From positions 1 to 5,131 of the forward strand of contig DAOVNV010000175.1 in NCBI GenBank assembly GCA_030630015.1: a stretch of DNA of 5,131 bases, written 5' to 3'. Origin of the DNA: Desulfuromonadales bacterium. Lineage in GTDB: Bacteria; Desulfobacterota; Desulfuromonadia; Desulfuromonadales; BM103. The notes below the pieces were generated by a model, which was not told the origin of the DNA, did not search any database, and worked only from the letters and a program-made list of their open reading frames with translations. Positions 1 through 5,115 of this stretch are shown piece after piece. The position numbers were made by a program, and so were the translations under genes. Position 1 is the first letter of the stretch. The number at the start of each line of letters is the position of its first letter.

Positions 1-504
1 CCGTTAATGGCCGACCGTGCACGGCGCAGTGTGGCTCTTAACGGTTTGCAGGATCGTATTAAAGTTGTGCAGGGGGACGTTCGCGACCTGCCTTCGGAGT
101 TGGGAGAGCAGCCTTTCGATATTGTCATTATGAACCCCCCTTATCGGGCGGCCAACACCGGCAGAATTGCCCCAAACGACGAACGTGCCTCCGCCCGCCA
201 CGAACTGGCCGGCAATTATCTTGATTTTTTGCAGGCTGCTGTTGCTTTGCTGGGTACCGGCGGCCGCGTTTTTGTGATTTTTTTAGCGGAAAGAATGGCC
301 GAGCTTCTCAGTGAAATGCGAAACCTCAAATTGGAGCCAAAACGTCTCCGCTTGGTTCACTCGCGCCAGGGGGAGGATGCGAAGCTGGTTTTGATCGAGG
401 GTCGGAAAAACGGCAAGCCGGGCTTGAATGTTGAGCCGCCGCTGTTTATTTACAAGGGGAAGGGCAGGGATTACACGGAAGAAGTTTTGAAGATGTATGG
501 ATAA
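1..504 (+). CDS. tRNA1(Val) adenine-N6-methyltransferase-like protein, 3' part only
   Basis: This is an S-adenosylmethionine-dependent methyltransferase of the TrmN6/YfiC (MTS, 'methyltransferase small') type. In E. coli that family methylates N6 of A37 in tRNA1(Val). The reading frame is open from the first base, so the N-terminal SAM-binding glycine loop lies upstream of the window. Visible are the end of motif I/II (ADRARRSVALNGL, 8-56), the acidic GDVRDL turn (about 79-96), and the N6-adenine signature NPPY at 133-144 preceded by FDIVIM. A Rossmann-core strand follows (GGRVFVIFLAERMAELL), then a C-terminal strand pair around LRLVHSRQGEDAKLVLIEGRKNGKPGL, typical of YfiC proteins. The NPPY motif supports methylation of an exocyclic amino group on a base; the exact tRNA target is inferred from family. 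Repeat element A starts one base after the stop. The ATG at 7 is internal, not the real start. Confidence 0.85.
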   Translation, partial: PLMADRARRSVALNGLQDRIKVVQGDVRDLPSELGEQPFDIVIMNPPYRAANTGRIAPNDERASARHELAGNYLDFLQAAVALLGTGGRVFVIFLAERMAELLSEMRNLKLEPKRLRLVHSRQGEDAKLVLIEGRKNGKPGLNVEPPLFIYKGKGRDYTEEVLKMYG

Positions 505-505
505 C

Positions 506-634
506 CCAGGTACGCGGAACGCGGCACGCGGTACGAGGAAAGCAAAATCTTTTTGGCGTATCTTCTCGGATAACTTACGCGTCTCGCGCTTGCCACGCCA
601 TAGCCTTCGGCGTCAGCGGGTCACGCGTCCCGGG
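506..634. repeat. Heptamer inverted-repeat element, copy A
   Basis: The left end CCAGG (506-510) is followed by four heptamers (511-538: TACGCGG, AACGCGG, CACGCGG, TACGAGG). An AT-richer spacer of about 37 nt follows, then an inverted right arm (about 577-634) ending CGTCCCGGG. The right arm is interrupted by a module at 585-614 that recurs, inverted, in copy C (28 of 30 bases match). The outer ends are imperfect inverted repeats, so the transcript can fold back. The copy fills the gap between two convergent genes: it begins one base after the methyltransferase stop and covers the last codons of the dciA-like gene. It might serve as a bidirectional transcription end, but this is inferred; no T-run terminator is visible. 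Positions 512-547 match 1445-1480 of copy B at 33 of 36 bases. Confidence 0.8.
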
Positions 635-1118
635 TTTTCAAAAGCCTGGCCTGCTTGCTCAGCATTCGCTCCAACCTGGTGCGTAATTCCGGATCGTCAA
701 TCACGGTGAGAACCTCATCAATCTGCTTTCTTTCTTCTTGATTCAGATGAACAGCTTTCCAGGCTGGTGGAACCGGTGCCTCTTCCTCCATGGGCGGCGG
801 CACTTTCCCCCTCTTTAGAAAAATTTCCTTGATTTCGGCTTCGCCGAGCTGTTCGTTGAGCTTTTTCAGGATCTGCGGTTTCATGAGCTGCAGTTGCTGC
901 ATCCAGGCCGGCTGGTCGACACAGACTTCCAGGACCGATCCGCGGATTTTGCTCGGCCTGGCATGGGCGTCAATCTGCGGCCCGACCACCTCGTCCCAGA
1001 TGATCAGGGCGCGATACTGTTGCAGCCGTTTGTCGAGGCCGAAGTTGTGCAGCAATTTTTCGAGGAGTTCCCCCGCCTGGGCCGCTTGGCGCATCGGGGG
1101 GCGTTTGCGCCTGATCAA
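621..1118 (-). CDS. DUF721 / DciA-like protein (putative helicase-loading factor)
   Basis: This 165-residue protein carries a DUF721 domain, the family containing DciA, which in many bacteria lacking DnaC/DnaI helps place the DnaB helicase on DNA. Residues 14-105 show the family pattern: LLEKLLHNFGLDKRL, the W41 DEVVGP core, HARP at 52-55, then IRGSVLEVCV and W72, followed by LKKLNEQLG. A proline-rich linker (about 106-119) leads to a charged helical tail (124-160). The start is TTG at 1118, supported by GGAGG five bases upstream and by a 4-base overlap (TTGA) with the stop of the preceding gene, which implies translational coupling. An ATG at codon 9 is a weaker alternative. The last five residues (KTRDA) and the stop lie inside repeat element A, so the C-terminus may have been rewritten by the repeat. 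The helicase role is inferred from family only. Confidence 0.82.
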   Translation of the reverse strand: MIRRKRPPMRQAAQAGELLEKLLHNFGLDKRLQQYRALIIWDEVVGPQIDAHARPSKIRGSVLEVCVDQPAWMQQLQLMKPQILKKLNEQLGEAEIKEIFLKRGKVPPPMEEEAPVPPAWKAVHLNQEERKQIDEVLTVIDDPELRTRLERMLSKQARLLKTRDA

Positions 1119-1372
1119 TCAAGCCTCCGTCGGTGTGCCCGCCCGCCCAGCCATTGCCCGGCAACGGCCAGAACCAGGGTGAAGGGGATCGCACGCCAGC
1201 TGATATCGTTGCTCATCCGCAGGCCGACGATAAACGGGATCGACAGGTGGATAAAAATGAACCAGCGCAGGGAGTATTTGCGCGAACCCTCACGGAAGTA
1301 ACCAAGAGGGATGTTGCTGAAAAAAGCGAACAACAGGAGGCTTACCAAGCCTACCGTCAGGAATGTTTGCAA
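1115..1372 (-). CDS. Small conserved-looking integral membrane protein
   Basis: This 85-residue hydrophobic protein has no function I can name. Three hydrophobic stretches are visible: residues 3-19, 36-51 and 61-77. They are separated by a basic segment (YFREGSRKYSLRW, 25-37), and a basic tail (GGRAHRRRLD) closes the protein, which suggests a cytoplasmic C-terminus by the positive-inside rule. The start is TTG at 1372, with AAAGGA six bases upstream and a plausible sigma70 promoter further out (1404-1433). No in-frame ATG gives a better-supported start. Its stop overlaps the TTG start of the dciA-like gene by 4 bases, so the two are almost certainly co-transcribed. The WFIFIHLSIPFIVGLR segment looks like a family I associate loosely with Geobacter relatives, but this is only an impression. 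Confidence 0.72.
   Translation of the reverse strand: MQTFLTVGLVSLLLFAFFSNIPLGYFREGSRKYSLRWFIFIHLSIPFIVGLRMSNDISWRAIPFTLVLAVAGQWLGGRAHRRRLD
1124..1128 (-). promoter_or_regulatory. Shine-Dalgarno for the TTG start of the dciA-like gene
   Basis: GGAGG lies five bases before the TTG at 1118-1116, inside the last codons of the membrane-protein gene. It decides the TTG start over the ATG eight codons further in. Confidence 0.65.
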
Positions 1373-1378
1373 GGGGAA

Positions 1379-1384
1379 TCCTTT
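1379..1384 (-). promoter_or_regulatory. Shine-Dalgarno for the TTG start of the membrane-protein gene
   Basis: AAAGGA, part of GGAAAGGA, stands six bases before the TTG at 1372-1370. This spacing is the main reason for accepting the unusual start. Confidence 0.6.
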
Positions 1385-1403
1385 CCTTTTTAATCAACTT
1401 GTT

Positions 1404-1433
1404 AGTTTAGACCTTGTGTTTTATGAAAGTCAA
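1404..1433 (-). promoter_or_regulatory. Putative sigma70 promoter of the membrane-protein / dciA-like operon
   Basis: Read on the minus strand, TTGACT (1433-1428) is separated by 18 bases from TAAACT (1409-1404). This predicts a transcription start near 1397, about 25 bases before the TTG start. The -35 box lies five bases from the outer end of repeat element B. Assigned by eye from consensus similarity only. Confidence 0.5.
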
Positions 1434-1438
1434 TAAGA

Positions 1439-1583
1439 GCCGGCACGCGGAACGCGGGACGCGGTACGAGGAAGTCAAAAGCGTGAAACCGTTCTTATGA
1501 CTCAGGATCAAGTGCGTCAACTGATAATGATTGAGTTTGGAATCTGATTTTCGCGTCCCTCGTTCCGCGTTCCGCGTCCCTGG
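1439..1583. repeat. Heptamer inverted-repeat element, copy B
   Basis: This is the cleanest copy. The left end GCCGG (1439-1443) is followed by four heptamers (1444-1471: CACGCGG, AACGCGG, GACGCGG, TACGAGG). A spacer of about 79 nt is next, then four inverted heptamers (1551-1578: TCGCGTC, CCTCGTT, CCGCGTT, CCGCGTC) and the end CCTGG (1579-1583). The arms can pair over about 30 bases into a long stem. The copy occupies the space between two divergent promoters. The spacer has no recognisable gene; a 62-codon frame across it on the minus strand is made mostly of repeat sequence. Confidence 0.82.
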
Positions 1584-1607
1584 ATAAATTGACACATCAA
1601 TTTATCC
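1582..1607. promoter_or_regulatory. Perfect palindrome over the mgtE -35 box, candidate operator
   Basis: The arm GGATAAATTGA (1582-1592) is repeated perfectly inverted as TCAATTTATCC (1597-1607) around a 4-base centre CACA. The palindrome contains the -35 hexamer TTGACA (1589-1594) and part of the promoter spacer, a position typical of a repressor site. The first two G's also belong to the end of repeat element B. No run of T's follows, so a terminator is unlikely. The binding protein is unknown. Confidence 0.5.
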
Positions 1608-1618
1608 GATGTTAAACT
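1589..1618 (+). promoter_or_regulatory. Putative sigma70 promoter of mgtE
   Basis: A consensus -35 TTGACA (1589-1594), an 18-base spacer and TAAACT (1613-1618) predict a start near 1625. The leader would be only about 40 nt, too short for an M-box magnesium riboswitch. The ribosome binding site CGAGG (1655-1659) ends seven bases before the ATG. Confidence 0.6.
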
Positions 1619-1666
1619 CCAAAAGTTTTTCCGCTATTCGTAATTACCCTGTTTCGAGGCATTGCC

Positions 1667-3022
1667 ATGGACCACAACCACCAGTTATTGCTCGATACCA
1701 TCCGGCGGTTGATCCGGCGCGACGCCTTGCCGAACCTGACCAAGGTCCTTTCTAAAACCCACCCGGCCGACATCGCCCACCTGTTCCGCTATCTTGATCT
1801 CAAGGAACAGCGCCTGCTGTTCAACCTGATTGCGGAGCCGGCCATAAGTGCGGATGTCCTCTCTGAACTGGACCATGCCACCGGCGCCCACATCCTTGAA
1901 CAGCTCGACAAGCACATGATTACCGAAGTCCTTCAGGAGATGGCTACCGATGACGCCGCCGATATCGTCGGTTACATGCCGGACGAGTTGGCGGATGAAA
2001 TCCTCAACATCATGCATGATGAGGATTCCGAAGAAATCGAGCATCTGCTTCAATACGAAGAGGATACCGCCGGCGGCATCATGTCCCCGGATGTTTATGC
2101 CCTCGAACAGAGTTTGACCGTCAAGGAGGCTATTGCCGCCCTGCAGGAAGCCGGCGACGTGGAGATGGTTTTCTACCTCTATGTCATCAACGAGCAGGGG
2201 CAACTGGTTGGTGTTCTGTCTCTGCGACAGTTGCTGACGGTTCCACCCTCTTCCAAACTGTCCGATATCATGATTACCGACGTTTTCAGTGTCCGCACCG
2301 ATATGGACCAGGAAGAGGTTGCCAGGGTGGTTGAGAAGTATAATATCCTGGCCGTCCCGGTCGTGGGCGACAACAACCGTTTGATGGGTATCATCACCGT
2401 TGATGACATCATTGACGTCCTGCGCCAGGAAGCAACCGAGGATATTTACAAGATGGCCGGCGCCAGCGATGAAGAGCTGCTCTACGGCTACAAGTCTTTC
2501 AAGATTGCCCGACTACGGCTGCCCTGGTTGCTGGTCAATCTGTTCGGCGGGGTGATGACCGGTTACCTGATGTGGCGCTTCAAAATGACGCTCAAGGAAG
2601 TGATCGCCCTGATTTCCTTCATCCCGGTCATCACCGGCATGGGGGGCAATGTTGGCGGACAGTCAGCAACCATCATGGTGCGCGGCTTTGCCACCGGGCG
2701 GATTGACTTCACGATGCTGCGCCAAGTGTTTTTCAAGGAAGTGCGGGTTGGCTTGATTATGGGGAGTGTCTGCGGTCTGACCGTTGGCCTGGTTGCCTGG
2801 GGCTGGCACGGCAATCCCTATCTCGGTGTAGTCGTTGGCCTGGCGATGGTGGTCGCCATGGTGGTCGCCTCGTCGATGGGGGTGATTGCGCCGGCGGCTT
2901 TCAAGAAGCTGGGTATTGATCCTGCGATCGCATCGACTCCCTTCGTGCAGACCGCCAACGACATCACCGGCATCCTTATCTACTTTGCCTTGGCGACGAC
3001 ATTTCTAACTTTACTGAAATAG
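1667..3022 (+). CDS. mgtE: Magnesium channel MgtE
   Basis: This is a 451-residue Mg2+-selective inner-membrane channel, full length (Thermus MgtE is 450). Domains in order are: an N-terminal helical superhelix domain (about 1-130, with DDAADIVGYMPDELADEIL and EEIEHLLQYEEDTAGGIM); two CBS domains (about 138-255, ending GIITVDDIIDVL) that sense cytosolic Mg2+; a connecting plug helix (about 258-283); and five membrane helices from about residue 284. The family signature GMGGNVGGQS is at 324-333. DPAIASTPFVQTANDITG near the C-terminus includes D432, equivalent to the pore-lining aspartate that selects Mg2+ in MgtE structures. The ATG has a GAGG site seven bases upstream and its own promoter. Regulation is expected mainly at the protein level through the CBS and N domains; the palindrome over the -35 box suggests an added transcriptional control. 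It stands alone as a gene. Confidence 0.96.
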   Translation: MDHNHQLLLDTIRRLIRRDALPNLTKVLSKTHPADIAHLFRYLDLKEQRLLFNLIAEPAISADVLSELDHATGAHILEQLDKHMITEVLQEMATDDAADIVGYMPDELADEILNIMHDEDSEEIEHLLQYEEDTAGGIMSPDVYALEQSLTVKEAIAALQEAGDVEMVFYLYVINEQGQLVGVLSLRQLLTVPPSSKLSDIMITDVFSVRTDMDQEEVARVVEKYNILAVPVVGDNNRLMGIITVDDIIDVLRQEATEDIYKMAGASDEELLYGYKSFKIARLRLPWLLVNLFGGVMTGYLMWRFKMTLKEVIALISFIPVITGMGGNVGGQSATIMVRGFATGRIDFTMLRQVFFKEVRVGLIMGSVCGLTVGLVAWGWHGNPYLGVVVGLAMVVAMVVASSMGVIAPAAFKKLGIDPAIASTPFVQTANDITGILIYFALATTFLTLLK

Positions 3023-3042
3023 CGCTCTTTGAGCGCTATTTC
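3016..3042 (+). terminator. Perfect 12-bp hairpin at the mgtE stop codon
   Basis: GAAATAGCGCTC (3016-3027) and GAGCGCTATTTC (3031-3042) form a perfect 12-bp stem with a TTT loop. The TAG stop (3020-3022) is inside the left arm. The following bases, AATAAAGT, lack a T-run, so efficiency as an intrinsic terminator is doubtful. It could equally protect the mRNA 3' end. Read-through into recO remains possible, and no clear separate promoter for recO is visible. Confidence 0.55.
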
Positions 3043-3050
3043 AATAAAGT

Positions 3051-3246
3051 CCGGGACGCGGAACCCACCGACGCCTAAGACTATGGCGTGGCAAGCGCGG
3101 GACGAGGGACGCGATATGCAAAATCTAAAGCTTCCGACCAGGTGTAGACAATTTACGGACTGCCTGTTCCATATCCTTTTGGGTGAATTAGATTTCCGCG
3201 TCCCGCGTCCCGCGTCCCGCGTTCCTGGTTTTTCATCCCGCGTCCC
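3051..3246. repeat. Heptamer inverted-repeat element, copy C, reaching the recO start codon
   Basis: The left end CCGGG (3051-3055) and a GACGCGG heptamer lead into the inserted module (3070-3099, 28 of 30 bases matching the inverse of 585-614), then GACGAGG and GACGCGA. The spacer (about 3115-3195) starts with TGCAAAATCT, and GCAAAATCT is also found at the same place in copy A. The right arm has four regular heptamers (3196-3223: CCGCGTC three times, then CCGCGTT) and the end CCTGG (3224-3228). One more CCGCGTC unit (3238-3244) follows and stops directly before the recO ATG. Apart from the mgtE-end hairpin, the whole mgtE-recO gap is this element; I see no clear promoter in it. Confidence 0.8.
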
Positions 3247-4002
3247 ATGAAGTTAATTATTTCCCCAGCCATCGTCCTGCACCACACCAACTACGGTGAA
3301 GCCGATCGTATCGTAACCCTGCTGACTCCCGATTATGGGCGGATCAAAGGGTTTGCCCGCAGTGCTCGTAAGAGCCGCAAGCGTTTCGGTGCGTCCCTGG
3401 AGATGTTTGCCGAGGTGATTCTGCACTGGACCCAACGTCCGGGCAGCGATCTGGCCAGCTTGCGTGAAGCCGAACTGGTACGTTTGCGAACGGGGTTGAG
3501 GCGGGACTTGGAGACGCTTGCCCTGGCGGGGTACGGCTGTGAATTGACCGGAGCGCTTTTCGACGATACGGTCGGAGCGGCTGAAACATTTACCCTGCTG
3601 CAGGCCTTTCTAGACCATCTGGATGATGAAGGCTTTTCTGCCGAGGCCAGGCTTCTTCTGGAGATGCGCCTGCTTTCCCAGGCCGGTTACGTTCCCCATC
3701 TGCAGCACTGTGCTTTGTGTAACGCCGCCCTGCCTTCAGGACCCGTCGGGTTTTCCGCCATGCGCGGCGGCAGCCTTTGCAACGCCTGCGGTGGCCGTGC
3801 TGCCGATCTTCACATCGACCGCATGACGCTCGGCACGCTGGGTCGAATTCTGCAGACGCCAGTTGATCGTTTTGACGGTTTTCGGTTGAGTCCGCTCTCA
3901 CGGTCCGAGGGCCTGGCTGTTGCAGCCGATGCCCTGCAATGTCATTTACCTGGGCCGCTTAAAAGCCAATCTTTTATGATAGATCTGAACTTGAACCTTT
4001 AA
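3247..4002 (+). CDS. recO: DNA repair protein RecO
   Basis: This 251-residue cytoplasmic protein belongs to the RecFOR pathway, where RecO with RecR loads RecA onto SSB-coated single-stranded DNA at gaps. The N-terminal OB-fold (about 1-80) starts with the classic pattern SPAIVLHHTNYGEADRIVTLLTPDYGRIKGFARSARKSRKRFG. A helical middle follows (82-145). A four-cysteine zinc-type site is visible as C155-x2-C158 and C178-x2-C181, and a short C-terminal helical region closes the protein. Length is normal for the family. The ATG at 3247 is the only ordinary start codon between the upstream in-frame stop (3184-3186) and conserved RecO sequence. Yet the bases before it (TTTTTCATCCCGCGTCCC) are pyrimidine-rich repeat sequence with no Shine-Dalgarno, so initiation may be weak or depend on RNA structure. 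glyQ follows 233 bases later from its own promoter. Confidence 0.94.
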   Translation: MKLIISPAIVLHHTNYGEADRIVTLLTPDYGRIKGFARSARKSRKRFGASLEMFAEVILHWTQRPGSDLASLREAELVRLRTGLRRDLETLALAGYGCELTGALFDDTVGAAETFTLLQAFLDHLDDEGFSAEARLLLEMRLLSQAGYVPHLQHCALCNAALPSGPVGFSAMRGGSLCNACGGRAADLHIDRMTLGTLGRILQTPVDRFDGFRLSPLSRSEGLAVAADALQCHLPGPLKSQSFMIDLNLNL

Positions 4003-4056
4003 TCTCCATCTGGAAACTTCAGGCTTGATAAATAACGGTTTTCACCGCCCATTTTC

Positions 4057-4085
4057 TTGACAGGGGGGGTATGCCGAGCTAAGAT
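4057..4085 (+). promoter_or_regulatory. Putative sigma70 promoter of glyQ(S)
   Basis: Consensus -35 TTGACA (4057-4062), a 17-base spacer with a run of seven G's, and -10 TAAGAT (4080-4085). The predicted start near 4092 leaves an untranslated leader of about 144 nt before glyQ. It is the best-matching promoter in the window. The bases between the recO stop and here show only weak 4-5 bp hairpins and no convincing recO terminator. Confidence 0.65.
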
Positions 4086-4172
4086 GCTGTGCTTTTCTGA
4101 AGTGCATGCTCCTTCTTTTTCAGGCTCGTTTAACCGGGTTCATTCTGGCTAAAAAGCAAGGTCAAATTGACG

Positions 4173-4211
4173 GTCTTGGAGCCTTTGTGGCTCAGACTTT
4201 AAATAATCTGA
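4173..4211 (+). other. Alternative hairpins in the glyQ leader
   Basis: One hairpin pairs GTCT (4173-4176) and GAGCC (4179-4183) with GGCTC (4189-4193) and AGAC (4194-4197), with a TG bulge and loop TTTGT. A second pairs TCAGA (4192-4196) with TCTGA (4207-4211). They share bases 4192-4196, so only one can form at a time. The region ends 14 bases before the Shine-Dalgarno. No T-box sequence or glycine-riboswitch core is recognisable; this may be chance pairing. Confidence 0.3.
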
Positions 4212-4225
4212 CGGGTATATCGTCT

Positions 4226-4231
4226 AGGAGG
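4226..4231 (+). promoter_or_regulatory. Shine-Dalgarno for the GTG start of glyQ
   Basis: A full AGGAGG stands four bases before GTG at 4236-4238. This, together with the conserved N-terminus MTFQELI, fixes the GTG start rather than the ATG seven codons later. Confidence 0.75.
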
Positions 4232-4235
4232 CATA

Positions 4236-5105
4236 GTGACTTTTCAGGAACTGATCATGGCCCTGCAATCCTATTGGGCCAATCACGGCTGCATTCTCCA
4301 GCAGCCCTACGACCTTGAAAAGGGTGCCGGGACTTTTCACCCGGCGACCTTTCTGCGCTCCCTCGGCCCGGAACCATGGAATGTGGCCTACGTTGAGCCG
4401 TCTCGTCGTCCAACCGACGGCCGCTACGGCGAAAACCCCAACCGCCTGCAGTATTATTACCAGTTCCAGGTAATTCTCAAGCCATCTCCCATGAACATCC
4501 AGGAGCTTTATCTTGATTCTCTGAAAAGCTTCGGGATCGATGCAGCCAAGCACGATATCCGGTTTGTCGAAGACGACTGGGAATCGCCGACTCTCGGTGC
4601 CTGGGGGCTCGGCTGGGAAGTCTGGCTCGACGGGATGGAAATTACCCAGTTCACCTACTTTCAGCAATGCGGAGGCATCGACCTCAAACCGATTCCCGGT
4701 GAACTGACTTACGGCATTGAGCGGATTGCCATGTATATCCAGGGCGTCGATAATGTCTATGATCTCGATTGGGGCGGCGGCCTGAAATATGGTGATGTGC
4801 ATCATCAGACCGAGGTGGAATTTTCGACCTATAATTTCGAAGAGGCTGACACCGGCATGATGTTGCAGTTGTTCGACATGTTCGAAAAGGAATGTATCCG
4901 CCTGGTGGAAAAGGAACTGGTCTTTCCCGCTTACGACTACGTGTTGAAGTGTTCCCATTCGTTCAACATGCTGGATGCCCGCGGCGCAATTTCCGTGACC
5001 GAGCGGGCCCACTATATCGGACGGGTGCGCAACCTGTCGCGGTTGTGCGCCGAGGCCTATGTCGCGCAGCGCGAGAAGATGGGTTTTCCGTTGCTGAAGA
5101 AATAA
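4236..5105 (+). CDS. glyQ: Glycyl-tRNA synthetase alpha subunit
   Basis: This 289-residue catalytic alpha subunit belongs to the bacterial alpha/beta-type class II glycyl-tRNA synthetase, which charges tRNA(Gly) with glycine using ATP in the cytoplasm. The N-terminus MTFQELIMALQSYWANHGCILQQPYD is diagnostic. AGTFHPATFLRSLGPEPW (31-48) covers motif 1. YVEPSRRPTDGRYGENPNR (52-70) is motif 2, with the ATP-contacting arginines. WEVWLDGMEITQFTYFQQCGG (127-147) is the conserved glycine-site region. GELTYGIERIAMYIQG (155-170) is motif 3. Length is close to family members (about 290-300). It starts with GTG after AGGAGG and has its own promoter. The beta subunit (glyS), needed for tRNA recognition, is expected just past the window end; only 26 bases follow the stop here, and they hold a palindromic repeat. 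Confidence 0.97.
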   Translation: MTFQELIMALQSYWANHGCILQQPYDLEKGAGTFHPATFLRSLGPEPWNVAYVEPSRRPTDGRYGENPNRLQYYYQFQVILKPSPMNIQELYLDSLKSFGIDAAKHDIRFVEDDWESPTLGAWGLGWEVWLDGMEITQFTYFQQCGGIDLKPIPGELTYGIERIAMYIQGVDNVYDLDWGGGLKYGDVHHQTEVEFSTYNFEEADTGMMLQLFDMFEKECIRLVEKELVFPAYDYVLKCSHSFNMLDARGAISVTERAHYIGRVRNLSRLCAEAYVAQREKMGFPLLKK

Positions 5106-5115
5106 TTTCGTAGGG

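Noticed and set aside
497..709. Small open frame with GTRNAARGTRK-like peptide
   Set aside because: It is mostly translation of repeat copy A; the heptamer period keeps a frame open without coding meaning. The frames at 3029-3250 and 1407-1595 are the same effect from copies C and B.
894..1301. 135-codon plus-strand frame across the dciA-like and membrane-protein genes
   Set aside because: It crosses two better-supported minus-strand genes, and its translation looks like reverse-frame sequence.
1439..1583. CRISPR array
   Set aside because: The units are 7 bases long and joined head to tail with no unique spacers of regular length, and no cas gene is present.
1432..1590. Target-site duplication around repeat copy B (ATAA on both sides)
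   Set aside because: Only four common bases in AT-rich flanks, and the other copies show no matching direct repeats.
1619..1666. M-box magnesium riboswitch before mgtE
   Set aside because: The leader predicted from the promoter is about 40 nt, and no M-box core is recognisable.
1685..2203. 172-codon open frame on the minus strand opposite mgtE
   Set aside because: It is a shadow of the MgtE N-domain and CBS coding sequence, with no own promoter or family resemblance.
2843..2869. Tandem 12-base repeat encoding AMVVAMVVA in mgtE
   Set aside because: Two near-identical units in a hydrophobic helix are readily explained by amino-acid composition; no sign of length change.
4167..4207. Second possible glyQ promoter (TTGACG ... 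TAAATAAT)
   Set aside because: The gap of about 27 bases is too long for a sigma70 promoter, and a better one exists at 4057-4085.
4092..4235. T-box or glycine riboswitch before glyQ
   Set aside because: No T-box consensus (AGGGTGG-type) or glycine aptamer core can be found in the leader.
4224..5012. 262-codon open frame on the minus strand opposite glyQ
   Set aside because: It lies entirely antisense to a full-length, strongly conserved glyQ and shows no recognisable family; it follows from the codon bias of the opposite strand.
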